Source of the DNA: Tribonema minus
Taxonomy: Eukaryota; Sar; Xanthophyceae; Tribonematales; Tribonemataceae
Length of the DNA stretch: 64,000 bases
Reading direction: 5' to 3'
Assembly (NCBI GenBank): GCA_017506865.1
Contig: JAFCMP010000011.1
Location: 248,001 to 312,000, forward strand
Below are positions 12,101 through 21,600 of the stretch, piece after piece. Under the pieces are notes generated by a model. The model saw only the letters and a list, made by a program, of their open reading frames with translations, was not told where the DNA came from and made no database searches. Position numbers and translations under genes: made by a program. Positions within the stretch are counted from its first letter, which is position 1. Every line of letters starts with the position of its first letter.

Positions 12101-13432
12101 AAACTTCCGGCTGCGGGTGCGCTGGGAACAGACCACTCAATCTTCATGCTGGACGTTAAATGCGTCCACCTTTTTTACTCGCACCATATAATCCACGTCC
12201 ACCCCCCCTTTTCACGCTTGGTAGAATAAAACGTCCAGTGGCCTTAATTATCGATAAGACGGTACATGATATTATTTGCGGGGGCCCTAATGAGCGCAAA
12301 CCTGTACATTTGGGTTTGCCCGATGCAGGCAACGCTGTGTCATGCGCAGAAGCACATGATGATAAAAATGCTTAGTCAAAGGGGATGCGGCTACAGGATG
12401 GATCATTGCTTATTTTGCAGTAATGCTGATATACCTCAGCGTGACTTGCAACTGGAGTCGTTTCTACCAACTTTAGAGGCTATGCTGACATCATAATTTG
12501 GGTACTACTGCTTGCTGAATGTATCGCAGATGCATGTGCGTACAGCGTATGTGCTCAAAGCCAAATAACAACAGTGTTCTAACATAAAATTGTTGCCTTG
12601 ACGTGCACCAAATGTTGCATTATTTCCGCAAACTTGTGCTCTGAGAAATCTATAGGCATCTCAATTGCGATCCTTGAGCACAATGTGCGCTTGCAAGGCA
12701 TTGCTGATCAATCGGAGTTGCTGATCAATCCTTGTGAGCAGGGGCACCCAGGTTGCGCCCCGTTATGCCACGCAATGTGGTGGAGCTGCAGCTGTGCAAT
12801 GGCCTGTCACTACAAGTGGCAGTACTGGATTGCCTGTTTTGCAATATTTCCTGCTCAACACCTGTTGGGGAGCTTGTGAGGTTTTCGTGGCGGGGCACTT
12901 GTAGTATTACCTCAAGGTATTTCAAGTAAGCATACTGTAGATGATTCCCTGCAATTTGAACAAGATATCTGGTAGAAGCAGCAAGGTGAAGCTGGAACTG
13001 CAGCAGTAGCTATAGCCTTTTAGAAGCGCTCATTGAATATTTGCTGGCCAGCCGATTTCACTCAGAAGCACTTCAACGTACTTGCAAGTACATTCGATTG
13101 TGCTCTGATGCCCGTGATCATTTGAGTTCGGCGCATACATGCAGAACAATCAGGCGCAACGCGTTGACCGCACACTCCTCCCCAGCAGGCCCGCCCACTT
13201 ACATCAGCGCATTGTGCTCCTCTTTGCAAATACACAGGGGCGGCCAGAGTGGAGGCCACTGATGCAGCAAGAGGCCGAGCTGGAGCTGCTGCAGCGCCAC
13301 GGGCGCTACAAGCGCATGGCAGTGCTCATCTGCGGGCCGGCAGCCCTCACCGGCGCCGCCTCCAGCGCCGCCTACAAGGCAGCGCGGCGCGGTATGACTG
13401 TTCAAGTGCACGAGCACACTTTCGAGATCTGA
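1..13432 (+). CDS. Ferric-chelate reductase / NADPH oxidase-like flavocytochrome (5' end outside window)
   Basis: A membrane flavocytochrome that should pass electrons from NAD(P)H through FAD and two hemes across a membrane to ferric chelates or oxygen. Exons with mutually consistent phases are 2484-2631, 3415-3533, 4875-5061, 5840-6059, 7124-7267, 7884-8071, 8321-8419, 9236-9392, 10027-10117, 11180-11307 and 13238-13432 (stop TGA). An upstream exon, 1-109, encodes a membrane helix; 1568-1624 and 1932-2175 are likely exons, but their junctions do not all fit in phase, so at least one exon is missing from my model before 2484. Family marks are paired heme histidines (KYHRWF, WHGYDHF, WPHVPLAI, LIHN), the FAD motif HPVTISSAP, the nucleotide motifs LDGPYG and GGIGITPMM, and the C-terminal GRPEW and ICGP motifs. 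Ferric reductase and NADPH oxidase cannot be separated firmly. No EF hands are visible, which favours a reductase. Confidence 0.9.
73..553 (+). repeat. Exon echo: three copies of an exon end
   Basis: The 3' end of the exon at 1-109 (about 73-109, TGGTGGCTCCTTCAATGGGT...) recurs in diverged form at about 241-285 (CGCTGGCTCCTCCAGTGGGT...) and about 512-553 (TTGGTGGGGTCTTCGGTGGA...). The third copy still ends TCAGGGTAAG, like a splice donor. The extra copies have no open frame and are taken as intronic. Confidence 0.7.
363..390. repeat. 28-bp perfect palindrome
   Basis: The stretch is its own reverse complement over 28 bases, centred on TTCGAA (TATACTTCGAAGTATA core). It lies in the first reductase intron. 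Shorter versions of the core (TACTTCGAAGTA, TACTTCAAGTA) recur in many introns of the window. Confidence 0.9.
1568..1624 (+). CDS. Probable reductase exon
   Basis: A 57-base open segment after an AG and before a GTATGC donor, starting LYDLLIRFHADLKHK. Phase 0 on both sides fits exon 1-109. The acceptor could be two bases further upstream, so the start is uncertain. No motif is recognised. Confidence 0.45.
1932..2175 (+). CDS. Probable reductase exon with poly-Gln and Gly/Asn low complexity
   Basis: Acceptor CTTCTGCAG and a strong GTAAGA donor bound a GC-rich segment open in only one frame. It encodes ARWAELLEAVANEAPEADLW, then seven glutamines, then a Gly/Asn/Ser-rich acidic stretch. It is probably a disordered loop before the membrane domain. 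The phase (1 in, 2 out) does not join directly to 1624 or to 2484, so small linking exons are missing from this model. Confidence 0.5.
2484..2631 (+). CDS. Reductase exon before the heme domain
   Basis: Bounded by ATGCAG and a GTGAGG donor. It reads from GQASAAALAGRPPGSLLQK to LPPLELRRLRG. It ends in phase 2, which matches the exon at 3415-3533. Confidence 0.6.
3415..3533 (+). CDS. Reductase exon leading into the membrane domain
   Basis: Acceptor GGGCAG and donor GTGCGT. The sequence runs MAPGGLDEKLTAGEPVPARD, then VNTYVPKKSLPVRVRGRLS. Phase 2 in and phase 1 out fit both neighbours, which decides this acceptor over an earlier in-frame AG near 3330. Confidence 0.65.
4530..4652 (+). repeat. 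Tandem duplication, about 61-bp unit
   Basis: Two almost identical adjacent copies in the reductase intron 3534-4874. Each starts near TGGCACAGGGCGACTGAATG and ends TTTCACCTGACCGGTTTCA, with a single visible mismatch (GACGG versus GACGA). Confidence 0.92.
4875..7267 (+). CDS. Reductase heme-binding membrane domain exons
   Basis: Three exons: 4875-5061, 5840-6059 and 7124-7267. They carry successive hydrophobic helices and the four conserved histidines of the ferric-reductase transmembrane domain: KYHRWF and WHGYDHF in the second exon, WPHVPLAITFATLSLIH in the third. The histidine pairs sit about 13 residues apart, as expected for two b-type hemes bound between two helices. The intervening introns (5062-5839, 6060-7123) hold nothing recognisable. 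Confidence 0.9.
7222..7800 (+). repeat. Exon echo: exon end plus donor, up to four copies
   Basis: The end of the exon 7124-7267 (TTGGGCCATTCGCATG... CAACTTCAAGGT) recurs in diverged form at about 7401-7445 (GTGGGCCATTTGCATG... CAACTTTTCAGA) and about 7750-7800 (GTGGTGGGCTTTCCGCATAA, GGCTCAACGTCAAGCT), with a weaker copy near 7595-7630. Confidence 0.6.
7372..7383 (+). repeat. Poly-G tract
   Basis: An uninterrupted run of G on the transcribed-sense strand of the reductase intron. Similar runs occur near 26384, 36391 and 46632, all on the + strand. Confidence 0.9.
7884..8419 (+). CDS. Reductase FAD-binding domain exons
   Basis: Two exons: 7884-8071 and 8321-8419. The first starts PARVIDVRTAPG and ends with HPVTISSAPSHT, the flavin-binding signature (usually HPFTISS) after the beta strands that contain PGQFAFVYLPGV. 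The second (TYQTGQITFHIKNMGDGTWT) continues the beta barrel. Phase 2 links both to the NAD(P)H exon. Confidence 0.9.
8336..8521 (+). repeat. Exon echo after the second FAD exon
   Basis: Part of the exon 8321-8419 (ATAACGTTTCACATCAAGAA) is echoed at about 8489-8512 (GGCAACGTTTACATCAAGAC), inside a short tandem array whose units end TTCTCTCACAG (about 8441-8521). Confidence 0.55.
8848..8900 (+). repeat. Short tandem repeat, three units
   Basis: Three consecutive 16-17 base units of the form GTAGTACAGTCACA(A/G)CAT, with one base change between copies. Intronic. Confidence 0.85.
9063..9122 (+). repeat. 30-bp tandem duplication
   Basis: TGAGCTGCTGGTGTCACAGC followed by ACTGCACCAG is repeated exactly once more directly after itself. 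Intronic. Confidence 0.93.
9236..9392 (+). CDS. Reductase NAD(P)H-binding exon
   Basis: Contains LDGPYGAISIAYERS, the loop contacting flavin and pyrophosphate, followed by the nucleotide-binding turn AGGIGITPMMSVLGD. Both are standard for the ferredoxin-reductase-type NAD-binding domain of ferric reductases and NADPH oxidases. Ends with GWYMK before a GTCAGT donor that is repeated downstream (see repeat at 9463-9500). Confidence 0.92.
9379..9500 (+). repeat. Exon echo: duplicated exon end and donor
   Basis: The junction GGTACATGAAG|GTCAGTGTACTG at the end of exon 9236-9392 is repeated at about 9466-9488 as GGTAGATGAAG|GTCAGTGTACTG, with one mismatch. The second copy keeps a perfect donor, so it could act as an alternative 5' splice site. 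Confidence 0.88.
10027..11307 (+). CDS. Reductase NAD(P)H domain, middle exons
   Basis: Exons 10027-10117 (TQRVHLVWVIRQWQLVLLF, the strand-helix unit after the nucleotide site) and 11180-11307 (KHDGHEGKGGCAFDFSLHVT, then LPDSVRPYVKH). Phases 0/1 and 1/0 are consistent. The intron between them carries the TTAGGG array at 10494-10541. Confidence 0.8.
10477..10560 (+). repeat. Interstitial TTAGGG array flanked by 17-bp direct repeat
   Basis: Seven or so TTAGGG-type units (10494-10541, one variant TTAGCG) lie between two copies of GAACATCGCCTCAAACC (10477-10493 and 10544-10560). The flanking repeat looks like a target-site duplication made when telomeric repeats were inserted at a break. Confidence 0.93.
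11261..11671 (+). repeat. Exon echo: three copies of exon end plus donor
   Basis: The end of exon 11180-11307 with its donor (GGGCCTGCCTGATAGCGTCA...CGTCAAGCATGTGAGCACTG) recurs at about 11500-11532 (AACGTCAAGCATGTGAGCAC, then TGTGATGACAT) and about 11611-11671 (CAGGGCCTGCCGGATAGTGT... CGTGTGAGAACTGCGATA). The second copy covers only the junction; the third covers a longer exon part. Confidence 0.85.
11308..13237 (+). other. Last reductase intron
   Basis: A 1.93-kb intron. It holds two exon echoes (11500-11671) and the inverted-repeat element (11756-12260). The rest, 12261-13237, shows no gene and no repeat I can support. Confidence 0.7.
11756..12260. mobile_element. 505-bp MITE-like DNA transposon with 36-bp inverted ends
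   Basis: The left end GTCTTATCGATAATTAAGGC and following bases (11756-11791) and the right end (12225-12260) are reverse complements over 36 bases with one mismatch (GGACGCTTTATT versus GGACGTTTTATT). The interior has no transposase frame, so this is a non-autonomous element inside the reductase intron 11308-13237. I could not define a convincing target-site duplication. The flanks TAC(A/C) may belong to the inverted ends. Confidence 0.8.
13238..13432 (+). CDS. Reductase terminal exon
   Basis: Acceptor AATACACAG, 64 codons plus TGA. Starts GRPEWRPLMQQEAELELLQR and holds AVLICGPAALTGAASSAAYK, the conserved C-terminal CGP motif that contacts NADPH, ending VHEHTFEI. This ending is typical of the family, so the gene is complete at its 3' end. 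Confidence 0.92.
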   Translation, partial: GRPEWRPLMQQEAELELLQRHGRYKRMAVLICGPAALTGAASSAAYKAARRGMTVQVHEHTFEI

Positions 13433-13553
13433 CGCTGGCTGGCTGTGTGGCCAAGGCCAGGCGAAGTCATCTGTATACCACGTCATTGCCGTCAAGGCAT
13501 GCCTGCAGCTCTGCGCAGAAGTGTCCTGAGGTGTCGTGGGCGGCAGTATACAC

Positions 13554-13622
13554 AACAGTGTTTGCGCGACTTACCAGGGCAGTACGCAACTGTTACAGTG
13601 TTTGCGCCACTCACCAGGGCAA
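13554..13622 (+). repeat. Tandem repeat after reductase stop
   Basis: Two units, ACAGTGTTTGCGCGACTTAC and ACAGTGTTTGCGCCACTCAC, each followed by CAGGGCA, about 40 bases apart. Confidence 0.8.
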
Positions 13623-14449
13623 CAGCGTCTGCAACGCGCACGCAGAAAAGTGGTTTAGTTGTGAGTTGCGTATGTGTTTTTGTGTGTTTCAGCCTGAGGT
13701 GCAACAGGAGGGGCGCGGCGGGTAGCCACAACTGCTCTGCCTTGACCTCTTGGGTTGCATGTGTGTGAGGCGACCTGAGCTAGTATACTGCTGCTTGCAC
13801 AGGCGGCACATGCAGAAGAGTCATGAGGCCATTACTGTCTCTCCTCCGACAAGCAGAATTTTTCATACTTCGAAGTACTTCAAGTCAGTTCTTGGCAGAG
13901 GCAACCTGAGGCACTTGGTTCCAGTACTTGCAGTCTGGGCCTATTGTTTCCTCACGACACGGCATGGAAACTTCAACTTCAATGTGCTTAAGAGCGTGCT
14001 GACGTGACTCCCTGCAGCACGTGAATGAATGACCAGGAGGTCCTGCACCTCTGGCCTGCCTCATCAAGGGCAGTCCTGGCCTCATTGCTCCAGTAATGCA
14101 CAGCAAAACTCCTTTGCGAAGTGCTGACATTCGCTTTTTCGCGCAGTTGTTGCAATGCATGACTGTTGTGCTACTTGTGACATTCTGCATGCTTATAAAG
14201 TAGTGTGTTGGGAGTGCTGCGCAGCTTGCATGTAAGTTGTTGAGATGTCTTAAAACGCCCAACTGCTTCGAAGGTATAGGTTGCTGGTGCAGCGGGCATA
14301 TGATGTTTACTCTACTAGAAAGCTGCATTTCGAGTGCAACTATCTGATTCCTCGGGATCTACACGAGGCTCTGATTGCACGCTCGCTTGTATTCTGCCGC
14401 CTAGAACCCTGTCAACCTATGCATATGTGCGCCCAGGTGTTGTCGATAC

Positions 14450-14535
14450 AATGCATCTCGGTCCCTGTGCGACAGACGCATCTCGATACAACACATCTCG
14501 GGTCCCTGTACGACTCGGTCCCTGTGCGACACTCT
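14450..14535 (+). repeat. Imperfect tandem repeat
   Basis: Interleaved copies of CGATACAACGCATCTCGG and GGTCCCTGTGCGACTC variants, two to three units. Intergenic. Confidence 0.7.
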
Positions 14536-14827
14536 CGTACAGGTTACCACACCTCCCCACATTATGTACTGTGATGCCATACGTACTGTGATGACTCTGG
14601 TCTCATCACCGAGCTGAAAGGCTTGACCACACTTGGCAGGGTGGACGTCACTGCCTGCACACCACGCTGCAGGCGATGGCAGATTTCAGGGCCAGTCTCT
14701 CTCTGAGACTGCAAACGCTAGCAAGTACCAATGAATTACGATGAGATGACCGCCAACAGGCTGGGGGTTTTGGCATTCACGCTGGCAAATGGCTCATGGC
14801 TCTCTCTGCCTTTCGACTTCAACTTGA

Positions 14828-17800
14828 ATGTTCGGCGCCCCTAAATTTAGCTCATCTCGTGTATGTATGTCTTCCAGCGCTTCTCTTTTTGCTGTCTTCT
14901 GCCCTTGTCTTCCTTTGATGAAGTGGAAGACACAAGCCATTTATGCTGAAGCTTGTACGCCTTTCCCTCGCTCGGTCGTCTCTAGCTCTGCCTCTGTCTG
15001 CGTTTGTCAGTTCACAGAGTAATACAATACGTAACGGTTTTGGAAAAGTTCAAATACCTCTTGAAGATGGGGAAGATCGGGAGGGCGGCCTAGCGGCCCT
15101 GCTACATGCATCATTGATATGGTTTCCTGTTAGTTCAGCAGCTAGCCGCCTGGCAGCGAGAGCAGCAAAGGAAGCTCACGCCGGATTGTGAGCACTTCTC
15201 ATACCCCAAGCTCTCACGGGCAACAGTGGTAGCCATGCCAGGGTCACCAATGCTGCGAAGCCCTGCGTCCTTTGCGGATTCCACGGTCCTGGGCACCACG
15301 GCGTCGTTTGTGGATTGGACCGCGGCTGCTGATGGCCATCCCTTGCCGGTGAGTCCATGTTGAACATTCCTTGTGGCGAAATGTGGTTTGAATAACATAT
15401 CAGGGGACAGTCGACAGCGACACTCCTTGTCAAATGTGGACAGCACAAAATAATGCTTGCATCAAGGCCACTCAATGCTAGCCCTGTCTGCATTCACATC
15501 CTCAGGACAACAATGCAGGCCTGATATTGCAAGTTGAGTCCGACCATTGTGCGGTAGCTGCAAGAAGGGCCACATACTGTGGGTGGGTGGCATAAGGCTA
15601 CAGCCAGTAAGTCATGCTGTGCTTCATGCGCCTGTGTTTGCAGTGCAGCAACTGGCATATCTGTAACATATGCCAGTCTCGCTCACTCAGGCTGTAGAGC
15701 TCAACAAGCATCACCTTCAAGGCTCACTGTCAGCTCATTCTGCACAAGTAATCAGCACATGGTGTGCCGCGCAAGCCGGTCAGCAGCTCAAAACTTATAG
15801 AATACAAGTATCACTTGCGTCGGTGTGCCTTACTCTATTATGTGCAAGTTATCAAGGACGCTGAGACATACAGCCCTGTCATGTAGGATTTGAGTGCTTG
15901 TGCATCAGCTGTCTGTTTTGCAGTTGCCTTCGTGTTGATGGCGACAATGTGCAAACTCCTGAGTCAAAGCCATCATGTGCCGCACGTGTGGCACCACTGC
16001 ATGTGGGTTCAACGCTCTTTCACATTACAAAACTTATTTCTTTCGTGTTTTTTCTGCTGAAATCTTTGATGCGGTTCGATAAGGAACCCTGAAGTCAGAA
16101 CTCTTGTCTTTGACAGGATAAAGAGAAAGCGCTCTCTTATGCTTGCACACCATATCGTAATAAATCCAGCCTACAAATCTGGGGTGAATCTTGTTGAAAA
16201 CCAAACGCACCTTGACTGCAATAGGGGCCGGCTGCTTGGCTAGCAACTCATTGCATGCAACAGTTGAAGTTGCGTCATGCACACAAGCTTGGCCGTGCTA
16301 CAACACACCCTACGTTGCAGCCGCATGAGAATACACCATGCTTTGCTGTTTGAGTTCTTGCACCGGGTATGCACTTGTTGCAGGGAAGATCTGACATACC
16401 GTTCTGCGTTAAGGTTCATATGACTGCTTGCTGTGCGTGTTTTGACGTAGACAACTCCGTTTCTGATCACACGCTTCAAAGCATAATACTTCTACAACTG
16501 AAAGTAGCAGGAGTCTTGTGTGAACCGAAGCAATTGCCACTGCAGCACGTTTGATAAACCTGTCCATTTAATGCCAATTGTTCATGAATGAATTGCTGCA
16601 TCGCAGGCCGATGGCAATGTTGATGTGGCACTCATCACCATGGAGAACCAGGCACTGCGTGCCAAGCTGCTGAGGCGAAGGTGGGTCACATATAGTAGCT
16701 TCAGAGTAGTTGAAGTGTCAGTAGCTGAGGGGTTGCAGGTTTTGACTTGCGCATCCATTCATAGCCACATGAGACACATGCTGGAGTCAGTTTGGTTGAG
16801 GCAGGTTGCAGGAATTGAAGTTGCTGAGTGGATCAGGCCAGCTCTGTTAAACAATGTTCCCATGGCAGCAGCAACCCCACCAGACCTGCTTCAATCATCT
16901 TGCTGTCAGCACAGTAATCACTCGTGCAAATGTGCTGCGTGGAGTCGGCTCTGCACCAGTCATTCCCGCCATGATGCAAATATGCCTGCATTTGGCCCTT
17001 ACATAGCACTGCACCTACAACAGGCTGCCTGTTCACCAACTTTATCACTGGTAGCCTGTCATGCAAACCTCAGTTCTTGCAGTCGCTTGCACAACTTACA
17101 TTGGCCAGTGCTGCAATGACTGCGCTGTGCTTGCAGAGAGCCCTCATTTCAGCTGGGGTATGGTCTGCTGCTGTTATTTGTCAATTCCATATCTGACTTC
17201 CAACATGACACAGATGGCATACTTCAAAGATCAAGAATGCAGGAGGGATGTATAGGACTGTGTGCAGCTTGCTACATATCATGGCACCGGCATCACAATT
17301 GTTCAAGGCCTCAAGTGCAGGCATTTTGCAACTGGCGCCCATTCAAGGCCTCAAGTGCAGGCATTTTGCCACTGTGGGCGCCTGTGTCACACTAATTTGC
17401 TGTTTGTTGTCAACTATGGTTTCTTCAGCTTTGAAATGCTGCCAGTGCCGCAGTAGACATGACATGCACCGCTCATCATGCCTGTCTCAACACGGGAGCA
17501 GTTCAGAAGATCGTAGAGCTCTAGGTGGCAAGGGATGGTTAGCCGCAAGTGCCTTTCACCAATAACAGTGGTCGGCGCTGCAGCAGCAATTGGCCACAAG
17601 TCAAACAGTGCCACCGTATCCACGAGAGCCAGAAGACTTCACATCGTCTGTGCACTCATACTCATTCATTTGTCGCCAGCGCCATCATCGACACATTGCG
17701 TAAGGCCTACATTGCGGATGTGGTGGCCGTCAAGCAAGCACTGCTGCTGCTCGGAGCATCATCGACGTCGGCGGATGCTCAGCAGCAGCCGTTTGCGGCG

Positions 17801-18630
17801 GCAGCAGTCACGCTCACAGCAGAGATGCACCAGGGCAATGCCGCCGCTGCCGCCGCTGCTGCAGCTTCTTCCGACAAAGCCGGCGGGTCTTATCTGCGGC
17901 TCAACAGTACCCTCCAACTGTCAGGTACGGTTTTGTTCAGACTGGAGTGCTGAGCTTCTTTCTGCGAATGTCAGATTGCACAGGCTTGCTTGACGCGCGT
18001 CACCGACGCACTTCCTAGATACTCTTGTCGTGCATCTCCGTATTGTAGCGTAGGGTTAGGGTTAGGGTTATGCTGCATCCCCAAGGCTCGACTCACCACT
18101 CACGATGATATTATCAGCGCACGGTAGTTGTTCACATTGAAGGCATGATGTTACATCACGTACGCCGGAAATGTCACTTGTGCCATAACGCCTCATCTCA
18201 CAATGTCAGACCTGGCATTGACAAGCCTGGACAGGCTGAGCTCGCTAGCCACGCTGCCTTGGCCAAGAGTCTTCATTTTTGCATCCTCTTTGCCCGTTGC
18301 TCACTGTTGTGTTTGTGATTGCACACGATGTGGCTGCTTGTAATCTCAGCCCTGGCTTCCCCCAGAGTGGAAATATCGCGGTCGCCTACCATGGTGCCTC
18401 CTCGGTCGCCAACACTCCCCCGATCCCCCACCCTGGGAAGCGACATCACTTCATCCGCGTCACTGATGGACACCCTAGCGGCGGTCCCGAGCCTCGACTT
18501 GAGAGGAGCACTGAGGGTAGAGGCGGATCTTGACTTGGACTTGTTTGCGCCCAAGGATTGCTTTTTGGATGCTTGGAACTGCGAAGCGTGCGGGGGACAC
18601 CTGGAAATCGTCAGCAAAGAGACCAAAAAG
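14828..18630 (+). CDS. Coiled-coil gene, N-terminal exons
   Basis: The proposed start ATG at 14828 (MFGAPKFSSSR) precedes a consensus GTATGT donor and joins in phase to 15139-15348, which opens QLAAWQREQQRKLTPDCEHF and has MPGSPMLRSPASF. Exon 16607-16680 (ADGNVDVALITMENQALRAK) joins 17680-17924 through a split Ser codon, giving SAIIDTLRKAYIADVVAVKQ followed by Ala/Gln runs. Exon 18350-18630 is Ser/Pro-rich (SRSPTMVPPRSPTLPRSP), then acidic, and has a CEACGGHLE motif that could bind metal. No signal peptide is visible. Confidence 0.65.
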
Positions 18631-21600
18631 GTACTTCCAATTGCTTCAAGTAGTAGTGGGCATGAACACTTCGTGCAGTGTTTGCCTGAACCTGAATGCT
18701 GTTGTGTGAAAACCTTATGGCAGTTGACGTCAGGTTGAATCAAGGGGTGGGCCTTATATTGTAATGCCATGTACATGGTGCTTCTGGGGTGGTGCGTACT
18801 GGCACCACAAGTTACTGCTGTGGTGGCCGAAACGCCCAGCTCTGGTGCCCAGAACATCAGAACATAAGGCTCTTTGAATGTCTGGCATGCAGAACCAAAT
18901 CAGCACCTGACGTGGTGCAATTGGCAATATCTCACGTACGTAAATCAGAATCAAAGTTAGGACCAAGGAAGGCCCATACTGGTGCAGGCCTGCAGTCTAG
19001 TGGTGCAGCCCTCACAAAGACCTGATTTTTACAATACCTTCAAAGCCCCGCTGCATGTTCCACTCTGTGTGCGGTAAATGGCATTGAGGAGCGCATCACT
19101 GCGTATGCTAAGGGGGGAAGGTGGAGGGTGCCTGATTGCTCTTGTCCATGCAGCTTTGCGATGGCAATCACTGCACACTGGTTGTGGCACGGGGTGATGC
19201 TGCTTTTCTTTTAGTGTGTGCGCTTTGAAGCGCCCCAATGACATTGCTGCTTCTTCATGTGTGGCTCTGTCGTTTCCATTCTAAATGTCGTGCTGCACTA
19301 GACAGGCCTTGTCATCACAACATGTGCAAACATTGTGTACACACCAACTGCTGATGCTGTTGGAGTGAGCTTGCAGCAACATGTATACTTCGAAGTGTCA
19401 CACACGCACGGCGCCTTTTCAAAGCGCAAATTCACGACACGCCTCGGTGCGCCCAAAGCTCACTCCAAATCGGTACATACCTGCTGAGCACTGTTATTGG
19501 CAATCACTACCCGTGTGCTCAGGTGGAGATGTTGACCAACAAGCTCACAGCTGCGCAGACACAGCTGGAGGAGGCAGTGAGCAAGCGTGCTGAGCTTGAG
19601 TCCAGCAACAAGACGCTGGCGGCCAAGCTGGAAGAGCAGGTCGAGGACATGGCGTCATGCATGTTTCACATTGTTTTTGAATGTTTTGGGGAACGTTTTT
19701 GGGATCAGGACATTTGTATATCAAAATATCACAGCGCGCTGAGCTTGAGTCCAACAACAAGACGCTGGCTGCCAAGCTGGAAGAAAGGGCCGGTGACGTG
19801 GCGTCATCTGACGTCATGCATGTTAAGATTTTTTAAATAATTTGAGCAGGTGGGTGACGTGGCGTTAGCTGGCATCATGCATGTTTAAGGATGTTTTGGA
19901 GTGTTTGGGGGATCGTAATGTGATGTTCGCGCTTCATTGTTTCGAGCACACTCTGCGTGCAGAGCTGACGCCATGCATTTTTTGTTAGGTGGTGTTCGAG
20001 AAAAAATCCTTTCTGCACAGTTTATGGGGCCCTCCTGGTGCTGATCTGGCTCCGCCTACTTTAGCGTGAGCAGAGCAAAGAGCCCAGCTGCGCCGGCGAC
20101 CTTGAAACCGCAAAAGCTCTCTGATTCAATCAGAAAATCTTAGTGACAGGCTGGCTTGCACTCATCTTGCCTGCCATTCTGATCTGGCGGCTTGCTGTGA
20201 ACAGTGGCGTCTGACAGAGGAGAACAGAAAGGTCCTATTGCTGGATGTGCGATTGGCCAAGGCAGCTGGCGACGCTCTTGCAGCCAAGGCAGATGAAGCC
20301 AGGTACCTGAATTTTGCTCACCTTCATTATAGACTTCAAGGCTAGGCCAGCAGGCATGCTGCTTGATTTGCAATTTCAAGTTCTAATCATTGATCTAGAC
20401 TACCAATCCATCACCTGCTGTCAAGCACTGCTCAATGTGACAGGGTGACATGGAGCCCAGGCGCCACAGTGACAGTGGCAGAATACGCCCTGATACTGAT
20501 TTAAAACCCTACACCTGATGCACCATTGGCAGAGTGTGCGATGCCAGGATTGAGGCAGGCGTTGCTGCACAGTAGACATAACTTAGTGTGCTGCCGTACC
20601 ATTGCTGCGCGACCATGTATCCTGCTACTGAGTGCGGTGGGCCTGAGTATGACTATGTGTGTCCACAAGACACATGATGCTGGAGCGAACAGCTAGACAC
20701 GTGATGCGGCGCTTGACATATTCAATCGACCTAATACTCCTCAGGTAGCCCCAAACGCACCTTCACTCAGAAGCCTTGGCTACAAAGACCTAGGTGAGCG
20801 CAATGGCTGACAGAATTGGCAAGCCCAAGCTTATGGAACACAAATTGGTTAGGTGAGGTGACAGTGAGGAGTGCAAAGCCATGCTGCACAACATTTACGT
20901 GCCCCCTGCTATACATGCTCCTCCTACATAGTGAAGTAATACTCTAGTTCTTCAAGTACCTGTGTCCGAATCTAGATTCAGTCCTTCAAAGCTAGGTTGG
21001 GCTACGTTTAGGTCGTTCGAGTGTGCTTGTGATTTCGTGTTTGTAATCACTTCACAGTCCAACATATCATAAAAAAATCACAGCATTACTCAATGAACTC
21101 GTTCTTTTGGTGCCCCCCTCATGCAGAGAGGCAGAGGCACGTCGATTCACCAGCAGGCTGGCCAAGAGGGAAGAGGACCTGGCGAAGGTAATCCCCCATA
21201 AACCAAACCCTAGGTAACCTGTCCCTTAGGCTCATTCCAGTGCCGGGATCTACTACTCCAACCACTACGCATCAGACCATTACCGCCTACAGGCGCATCC
21301 GACATGACCTGTTTGATTACAAGGAAAAGTAGGCGTAGGTCTGGGGTAACGCTGCTGGTTGCAGCGCACATGCTGGTGGCACTCGCTTTTTTTTTCCGCT
21401 GGAGTCATCACCAGCTGCCTGCAGTGGTGTCACAAAAGTCGAAATGGTCCGTGCCAGCTGCAACAAGGTCTGACGCCGTTCCAGGATGACATGCAATTTG
21501 AAGATGACACCCCTGCGCAGGATGCTAATGTTCCCAGTTTTGGCACTACTTTTTCCTCTGATCAACAGTTCGTGCAAGCTTGCATGACCATCACCATCTG

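Larger units (their letters stand above)
13433..14827. other. Intergenic region between reductase and coiled-coil gene
   Basis: About 1.4 kb without a supported gene. It holds a two-unit tandem repeat (13554-13622, units ACAGTGTTTGCGC...ACCAGGGCA), a palindromic ATACTTCGAAGTACTTCAAGT segment near 13864, and repeated CATCTCGGTCCCTGTGCGAC-like units at 14450-14535. A TATAAAG near 14192 and a TGTAA at 14231 are possible signals but are not convincing. Confidence 0.5.

Noticed and set aside
14281..14412. Open stretch with YDVYSTRKLHFECNYLIP
   Set aside because: Protein-like appearance only. No splice sites in phase with either flanking gene and no recognised family.
15990..16220. Second AT-rich stretch with a minus-strand open frame
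   Set aside because: Weaker composition contrast than 49150-49365 and no convincing codon pattern or family match.
18210..18268. Possible exon starting DLALTSLDRLSSLATLPW after ATGTCAG
   Set aside because: No GT donor in the right phase gives an intron of workable length before the next exon. Direct joining of 17924 to 18350 keeps the phase with strong sites.
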